DNA of 64,000 nucleotides from Providencia alcalifaciens (GTDB lineage Bacteria; Pseudomonadota; Gammaproteobacteria; Enterobacterales; Enterobacteriaceae): NCBI GenBank assembly GCA_025961275.1, contig JAOQNJ010000001.1, positions 2,873,353 to 2,937,352 of the forward strand, read 5' to 3'. Shown piece by piece: positions 59,181 to 64,000 of this stretch (position 1 is its first letter; each line of letters starts with the position of its first letter). The notes under the pieces were generated by a model. It saw only the letters and a program-made list of their open reading frames with translations, ran no database searches and was not told where the DNA came from. The position numbers and the translations under genes were made by a program.

Positions 59181-59666
59181 TTATGAGTTTGGTTGCTTAT
59201 AGCAGATCTCTAGTATGGCATAGGTTGCAACCCCACCCGGCGTATCGACACTGATTTCATCGTCAACCTGCTTGCCGATTAGTGCGCGAGCCACTGGCGA
59301 ATCAATTGAAATCCAATTTTTTGCAGGATTAAATTCATCCGCACCGACTAACCGGAATAATCTGATATTTTCATTTTCATCTTCCAGTTTAACCCATGCA
59401 CCAAAAAATACACGTCCTTCTTGTCGCGGATCAGGCTCAATTATTCTCAACTGATCCAATCTTTTAGACAAAAAACGGATTCGACGATCAATTTCGCGTA
59501 GCCGCTTTTTACCATAAATATATTCTGCATTTTCTGAGCGATCGCCTTGAGCTGCAGCCTCAGAAACAGATTGGGTTACTTGGGGACGTTCTTCTCTCCA
59601 AAGATATTTCAGTTCTTTGTCGAGGGTATCCCAGCCTTCACGGGTAATTAATAGACTCTTCGTCAT
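59181..59666 (-). CDS. greB: Transcript cleavage factor GreB
   Basis: This 161-residue protein has a coiled-coil N-terminal domain (LWREERPQVTQSV, QGDRSENAEYIYGKKRLREI with the acidic tip DRSENAEY) and an FKBP-like C-terminal domain. It rescues backtracked RNA polymerase. The start at 59666 (MTKSLLITREG) is the family start, with AAGG upstream; ATG 59678 lacks a ribosome-binding site. Divergent from tex, as in E. coli. Confidence 0.95.
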   Translation of the reverse strand: MTKSLLITREGWDTLDKELKYLWREERPQVTQSVSEAAAQGDRSENAEYIYGKKRLREIDRRIRFLSKRLDQLRIIEPDPRQEGRVFFGAWVKLEDENENIRLFRLVGADEFNPAKNWISIDSPVARALIGKQVDDEISVDTPGGVATYAILEICYKQPNS

Positions 59667-59970
59667 AACCTTCAACATAAATAAGTAAATTTAACAATCT
59701 ATAGATTATATACCTGAAATAAATCAAGTTGTATGTAAGCAAAGAGAAGTGCCCCCAGAAATGATGAATAACGCTGTGACTCAAGTCTCACAGTGCTATA
59801 TTCGATTAGGAACCCCTATGATATGACGTGAAATATAACAGCTATCGATAAAATTTACCGTCAACTTTAGTGGCATAGTCTGAACTTCGGTCTGGAAATT
59901 CTGTTCCCCAGCAAGTATAACAGTGCCATGAATTTTTTAACTGTTCTTTGCGTAGGTATTAAAAAGCGAC

Positions 59971-62301
59971 ATGAATGAAACTCTAAGTCAGATAATCGCA
60001 GCTGAGCTGCAAGCCCAGCCCAAGCAGGTATTTTCTGCTATCACATTGATGGATGAAGGAAATACAGTCCCGTTTATTGCTCGTTACCGCAAAGAGGCCA
60101 CCGGTGGGTTAGACGACACTCAGCTTCGCCAGCTAGAGAGCCGTTTGGGTTACTTAAGGGAATTAAATGAGCGTAAGCAAACCATTCTCAAGTCCATCGA
60201 AGAACAAGAAAAATTAACGCCTGAACTTGCTTCCGCGATAAATAATACCCTGAACAAAACCGAGCTCGAAGACCTCTACCTGCCATTTAAACCTAAACGC
60301 CGTACTCGTGGGCAAATTGCGATTGAAGCCGGATTAGAACCATTAGCGAGTACATTATGGGATGACCCAAGCCAATCGCCTGAAGATTTAGCACAAACAT
60401 TTGTGAATGCTGATAATGGTGTCGCTGATAGTAAAGCAGCGCTAGATGGTGCACGCTATATTTTAATGGAACGTTTCGCTGAAGATGCATCCCTTCTCGC
60501 AAAAGTTCGCGACTATTTATTGAAAAATGCCCATATCGTTTCCAAAGTTGCTGATGGAAAACAAGCGGAAGGTGCAAAGTTTAGTGATTATTTTGAGCAT
60601 CAAGAGCCTGTCGCTAAAGTGCCTTCTCATCGTGCACTCGCCATGTTCCGCGGTCGTAATGAAGGTATTTTGCAACTTTCACTCAATTGCGATCCGCAGT
60701 TTGAAGAACCACCAAAAGAGAGTTACTGCGAAGAGATCATCACTCGTCACCTTGATGTTAGATTAAATAATGCACCCGCAGACCAATGGCGTAAGGCCGT
60801 TATCAGTTGGACATGGCGCGTAAAAGTTCTGTTGCACCTCGAAACTGAAATTATGAGTTCATTACGCGAAAAAGCCGAAGAAGAGGCTATTAATGTTTTC
60901 GCCAGAAATCTCAGTGATTTGCTAATGGCTGCACCCGCAGGTATGCGTGCAACAATGGGCCTCGATCCAGGCCTGCGTACAGGCGTCAAAGTTGCGGTTG
61001 TTGATGCTACAGGTAAAGTCATCGCAACTGACACTATCTACCCTCATACAGGGCAAGCTGCTAAAGCAGCCGCTATCGTTGCCGCATTATGTCAAAAACA
61101 TCATGTTGAATTAGTTGCTATTGGTAATGGTACCGCCTCAAGAGAAACCGAACGCTTTTTTATTGAAGTACAAAAACAGTACCCTGACGTCATCGCACAA
61201 AAAGTCATCGTCAGTGAAGCAGGAGCCTCTGTTTATTCTGCATCAGAGCTTGCTTCTCAAGAATTTCCTGACTTAGATGTATCAATACGTGGTGCAGTTT
61301 CTATCGCCCGCCGCCTCCAAGACCCATTAGCTGAGCTGGTTAAAATTGATCCTAAGTCTATCGGGGTTGGTCAATATCAACATGATGTCAGTCAAACACA
61401 GCTTGCACGTAAACTTGATGCAGTTGTTGAAGATTGCGTAAACTCGGTCGGTGTTGACCTCAATACCGCTTCTGTTCCCCTGCTAACTCGTGTAGCAGGC
61501 TTGAGTAAAATGATTGCTCAGAACGTCGTCAGCTGGCGTGATGAAAATGGCCGTTTCGATGATAGAAAGCAACTGCTGAAAGTCACGCGTCTTGGACCAA
61601 AAGCCTTCGAACAATGTGCTGGTTTCTTGCGTATTACTAATGGTGATAATCCACTGGATGCATCAACGGTTCACCCAGAAGCATACCCTGTAGTTGAAAA
61701 AATCCTCGATGTGGTTCGTCAACCGCTCAAAGAGATCATGGGCAACTCACAAGCCTTGAATAGCCTAAGCCCACGTGACTTTACTACAGAGCAATTTGGT
61801 GTTCCGACGGTTACTGACATCATTAAAGAGCTGGAAAAACCGGGTCGTGACCCACGCCCTGAATTTAAAACCGCTACTTTTGCTGAAGGTGTCGAAACCA
61901 TGAATGATTTGACACTGGGTATGATTTTAGAAGGATCTGTCACTAACGTAACCAATTTTGGTGCCTTCGTAGATATTGGGGTTCACCAAGATGGCCTGGT
62001 GCATATTTCATCGCTGTCTAACAGTTACGTTGAAGATCCTCATAAAGTTGTTAAAGCAGGTGATATCGTTAAAGTAAAAGTAATTGATGTTGATATCTCA
62101 CGTAAACGTATTGCACTGACTATGCGTCTAGATGAACAGCCGGGTGATACAAATAGCTCACCACGTCGTTCTGACAATCAACAAGATAAAAATCCGCGTA
62201 AAACTCAACAGCGTGACATGTCACGAAAAAATAACTCATCGTTATCAAATAATAGTGCGATGGGTGATGCTTTAGCGGCAGCATTTGGTAAAAAACGTTA
62301 A
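59971..62301 (+). CDS. tex: RNA-binding transcription accessory protein Tex (YhgF)
   Basis: This 776-residue protein has an N-terminal helical region, a YqgF/RuvC-like domain ([20 protein letters not shown], about 330-460), helix-hairpin-helix segments ([20 protein letters not shown]), and a C-terminal S1 RNA-binding domain ([20 protein letters not shown], about 648-720). It acts on nucleic acids in transcription or translation quality control; its exact role is unsettled. Divergent from greB and followed by feoAB. Confidence 0.95.
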   Translation: MNETLSQIIAAELQAQPKQVFSAITLMDEGNTVPFIARYRKEATGGLDDTQLRQLESRLGYLRELNERKQTILKSIEEQEKLTPELASAINNTLNKTELEDLYLPFKPKRRTRGQIAIEAGLEPLASTLWDDPSQSPEDLAQTFVNADNGVADSKAALDGARYILMERFAEDASLLAKVRDYLLKNAHIVSKVADGKQAEGAKFSDYFEHQEPVAKVPSHRALAMFRGRNEGILQLSLNCDPQFEEPPKESYCEEIITRHLDVRLNNAPADQWRKAVISWTWRVKVLLHLETEIMSSLREKAEEEAINVFARNLSDLLMAAPAGMRATMGLDPGLRTGVKVAVVDATGKVIATDTIYPHTGQAAKAAAIVAALCQKHHVELVAIGNGTASRETERFFIEVQKQYPDVIAQKVIVSEAGASVYSASELASQEFPDLDVSIRGAVSIARRLQDPLAELVKIDPKSIGVGQYQHDVSQTQLARKLDAVVEDCVNSVGVDLNTASVPLLTRVAGLSKMIAQNVVSWRDENGRFDDRKQLLKVTRLGPKAFEQCAGFLRITNGDNPLDASTVHPEAYPVVEKILDVVRQPLKEIMGNSQALNSLSPRDFTTEQFGVPTVTDIIKELEKPGRDPRPEFKTATFAEGVETMNDLTLGMILEGSVTNVTNFGAFVDIGVHQDGLVHISSLSNSYVEDPHKVVKAGDIVKVKVIDVDISRKRIALTMRLDEQPGDTNSSPRRSDNQQDKNPRKTQQRDMSRKNNSSLSNNSAMGDALAAAFGKKR

Positions 62302-62306
62302 TAATC

Positions 62307-62347
62307 AATGCCTCGTTGTCATACTGATTTTTTGATGACGAGGCATT
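62307..62347 (+). terminator. Hairpin after tex
   Basis: AATGCCTCG (62307-62315) pairs with CGAGGCATT (62339-62347), extended by TCAT/ATGA inside. No T run follows, so this is a weak terminator call. Confidence 0.5.
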
Positions 62348-62769
62348 GCAAATTAATAGCCAAAAAGATTATTAAAGATTCATTTTTCGTAAAATGAAAA
62401 ACATCCGAAACAATCTAAACGACATACATTGAATGAGGCTATTTTTTTGATACTTCACTACACCATTATTCAACCCACCAACATCCAAGATAACTTAGTT
62501 GCAGCCACATCATTACAGATTGAAAAATGCTGCGAATATTGTTTCTTCCGCTTATCTTTATCCCAGAACTATCGCTAACCCCTCTTTTAGTTGATCCACA
62601 TCAATTCAATTTGACCAAAAAAGAGGCTAAATATAACGAATAGTTGATGATTATAATTCTCATTATTAATTAGATTTATTTCTATTTACCACAGGCGTTC
62701 GCTTGTAATATGGCAGTTATAAACAATAATTATCAATGTTATTATCACTTACGATAAATGGAAGGCACC
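62348..62769 (+). promoter_or_regulatory. feo promoter region with Fur-box-like sequences
   Basis: About 420 bp before feoA with no gene. GATGATTATAATTCTCATTA at about 62647 and AATAATTATCAATGTTATTA at about 62726 resemble the Fur consensus (GATAATGATAATCATTATC). Iron repression of feo is well established in relatives; the exact sites here are tentative. Confidence 0.5.
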
Positions 62770-63000
62770 ATGCCACTACTTCCTCAACGCAGTTATAAAA
62801 TACTTGGCTTCTCACCTGAGATAAATCCAGCTTATCGACAAAAACTGCTCTCTCTTGGTTTATTGCCGGGCGCCATTTTTAAAGTGGTACGCTTTGCCCC
62901 ATTAGGCGACCCAATACAGATTGAAACTCACCGAGTTAGCTTAGTTCTCCGAAAAAAAGATTTAGCTCTACTCAATCTTGATGAAGCTACATCTGCTTAA
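62770..63000 (+). CDS. feoA: Ferrous iron transport protein FeoA
   Basis: This 76-residue cytosolic SH3-like protein supports FeoB. Conserved [35 protein letters not shown] and [14 protein letters not shown] match E. coli FeoA. ATG 62770 follows GGAAGG; an ATG four codons earlier (62758) is possible. It is 55 bp before feoB. Confidence 0.93.
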   Translation: MPLLPQRSYKILGFSPEINPAYRQKLLSLGLLPGAIFKVVRFAPLGDPIQIETHRVSLVLRKKDLALLNLDEATSA

Positions 63001-63055
63001 CGCCGCGTGTTGCTGTACCAAGTAGCTATTTTTATTTTTACTATTGGTAAACACT

Positions 63056-64000
63056 ATGAAACCATTAACTATCGGCTTGATTGGCAACCCTAATGCCGGT
63101 AAAACGACTCTATTCAACCAATTAACTGGCTCTCGTCAACGAGTAGGTAACTGGGCTGGTGTCACCGTTGAAAGAAAAGTCGGGCGTTTTAATACCCCAG
63201 ATCACTACATTGAGTTGGTTGATCTACCGGGCACCTATTCGCTAACAACCATTTCAGAGCAAACATCACTTGATGAGCAGATTGCCTGCTATTTCATTTT
63301 GAGTGGTGAAGCCGATATGTTAATTAACGTCGTGGATGCCTCTAACTTAGAGCGTAACCTCTACCTGACACTGCAATTGGTGGAGCTCGGCGTACCCTGT
63401 ATCGTCGCACTCAATATGCTAGATATCGCCGAAAGCCAGAATATCCAGATTGATGTCGAAAAACTTCAACAACAACTTGGTTGCCCTGTCATTCCATTAG
63501 TTTCAACCCGTGCAACAGGGATTGATAAACTCAGACACGCCATTGATAGCAATCCACAAAACAATATGCAGGCACTGGTTGAATACCCTGCAGCTTTGTT
63601 GCAAGAAGTAGATTCGTTATCCGAAAAAATTTCTATACAACAATTTAGTCTACAGCAGCGCCGCTGGTTGGCTCTACAAATTCTTGAAGGTGATATCTAT
63701 AGCAGACAACGTGCGAATATCACGCTAGAGCAACTCCACGAGACACAGCAAAATTTAAAAACAAGTTTAAATGAAGAACCTGAGCTGTTAATTGCTGATG
63801 CGCGTTATCAGTCAATTGCCGCTATCTGTGATAAAGCGATAAATAATAGCACCGCAAAACCTAATCAGCTCACACAATCCCTTGATAAGTTCATTCTTAA
63901 TCGCTGGCTAGGTGTGCCTATTTTCTTATTTGTCATGTACTTGATGTTCGTCTTGGCAATTAATATTGGTGGTGCTCTGCAACCTTTCTTTGAAGGTGCT
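63056..64000 (+). CDS. feoB: Ferrous iron transporter FeoB, N-terminal part (cut by window edge)
   Basis: The frame opens at ATG 63056 and is still open at the window end, giving 315 residues. The N-terminal G domain has G1 GNPNAGKTT (10-18), the G2 region VGNWAGVTVE, G3 DLPGTYSL and G4 NMLD. The first membrane helices begin near residue 285 (WLGVPIFLFVMYLMFVLAIN). It imports ferrous iron across the inner membrane. Confidence 0.96.
   Translation, partial: MKPLTIGLIGNPNAGKTTLFNQLTGSRQRVGNWAGVTVERKVGRFNTPDHYIELVDLPGTYSLTTISEQTSLDEQIACYFILSGEADMLINVVDASNLERNLYLTLQLVELGVPCIVALNMLDIAESQNIQIDVEKLQQQLGCPVIPLVSTRATGIDKLRHAIDSNPQNNMQALVEYPAALLQEVDSLSEKISIQQFSLQQRRWLALQILEGDIYSRQRANITLEQLHETQQNLKTSLNEEPELLIADARYQSIAAICDKAINNSTAKPNQLTQSLDKFILNRWLGVPIFLFVMYLMFVLAINIGGALQPFFEGA

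Overview
The window is a chromosomal segment of a low-GC enterobacterium. Its gene content and order point to Providencia or a close relative in the Morganellaceae. Core blocks match the Enterobacterales backbone (xanP-yicH; fabY-dtd-yihX; typA with divergent glnA-glnL-glnG; hemN-yihI; pstSCAB-phoU; envZ-ompR / greB / tex / feoAB). The accessory genes (MrpJ-type regulators ending a fimbrial operon, inducible ampR-ampC, Hcp/VgrG/PAAR/Rhs modules) are those expected of Providencia and Proteus. Genus is inferred from content and order; no alignment was run.

Layout: 1-4.8 kb, end of xanthine permease xanP, the AsmA-like gene yicH, then fabY, dtd and yihX. 4.9-10.5 kb, the p-aminobenzoyl-glutamate system: regulator abgR with an 11-G tract at its start, divergent from abgA-abgB-abgT. 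10.7-18.8 kb, typA, a metal-type PadR regulator with three GATATATC operators, and the nitrogen operon glnA-glnL-glnG with two NtrC sites, a sigma-54 promoter and an internal NtrC site before glnL. 19.4-26.1 kb, a chaperone-usher fimbrial operon with two MrpJ-type regulators, one frameshifted. 26.1-28.4 kb, ampR and ampC. 28.4-35.1 kb, hemN, yihI, adenine permease adeP with a PurR box, and a polar amino-acid ABC importer with no ATPase gene.

35.2-45.5 kb is a decayed type VI secretion effector island read on the minus strand: hcp, a frameshifted and IS-truncated vgrG, unknown cargo genes, PAAR, an Rhs gene lacking its N-terminal part, and two toxin/immunity cassettes, each followed by a SymE-like gene or remnant in a long direct repeat. 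An IS3-family element (1232 bp) sits inside it. A second, nearly identical copy lies 12.5 kb away in the same orientation, so the two copies bracket hcp and the phosphate operon pstSCAB-phoU (46.2-50.8 kb).

51.2-57.0 kb is another accessory patch. It holds a gene with proline-rich segments alternating with four copies of a short amphipathic helix (WH2-like, possibly an actin-directed secreted effector), a frameshifted galactitol-type PTS IIC, the second IS, a frameshifted small DMT transporter and a LysR gene with a shortened DNA-binding helix. 57.0-64.0 kb returns to core genes: envZ-ompR, greB, tex, feoA and the start of feoB.

The most notable points are the repeat protein at 51.2-52.3 kb, the Rhs/SymE cassette array, the G11 tract in abgR, and a run of single-base frameshifts, mostly in homopolymers, that falls almost entirely in accessory genes while core genes with equally long homopolymers stay open.
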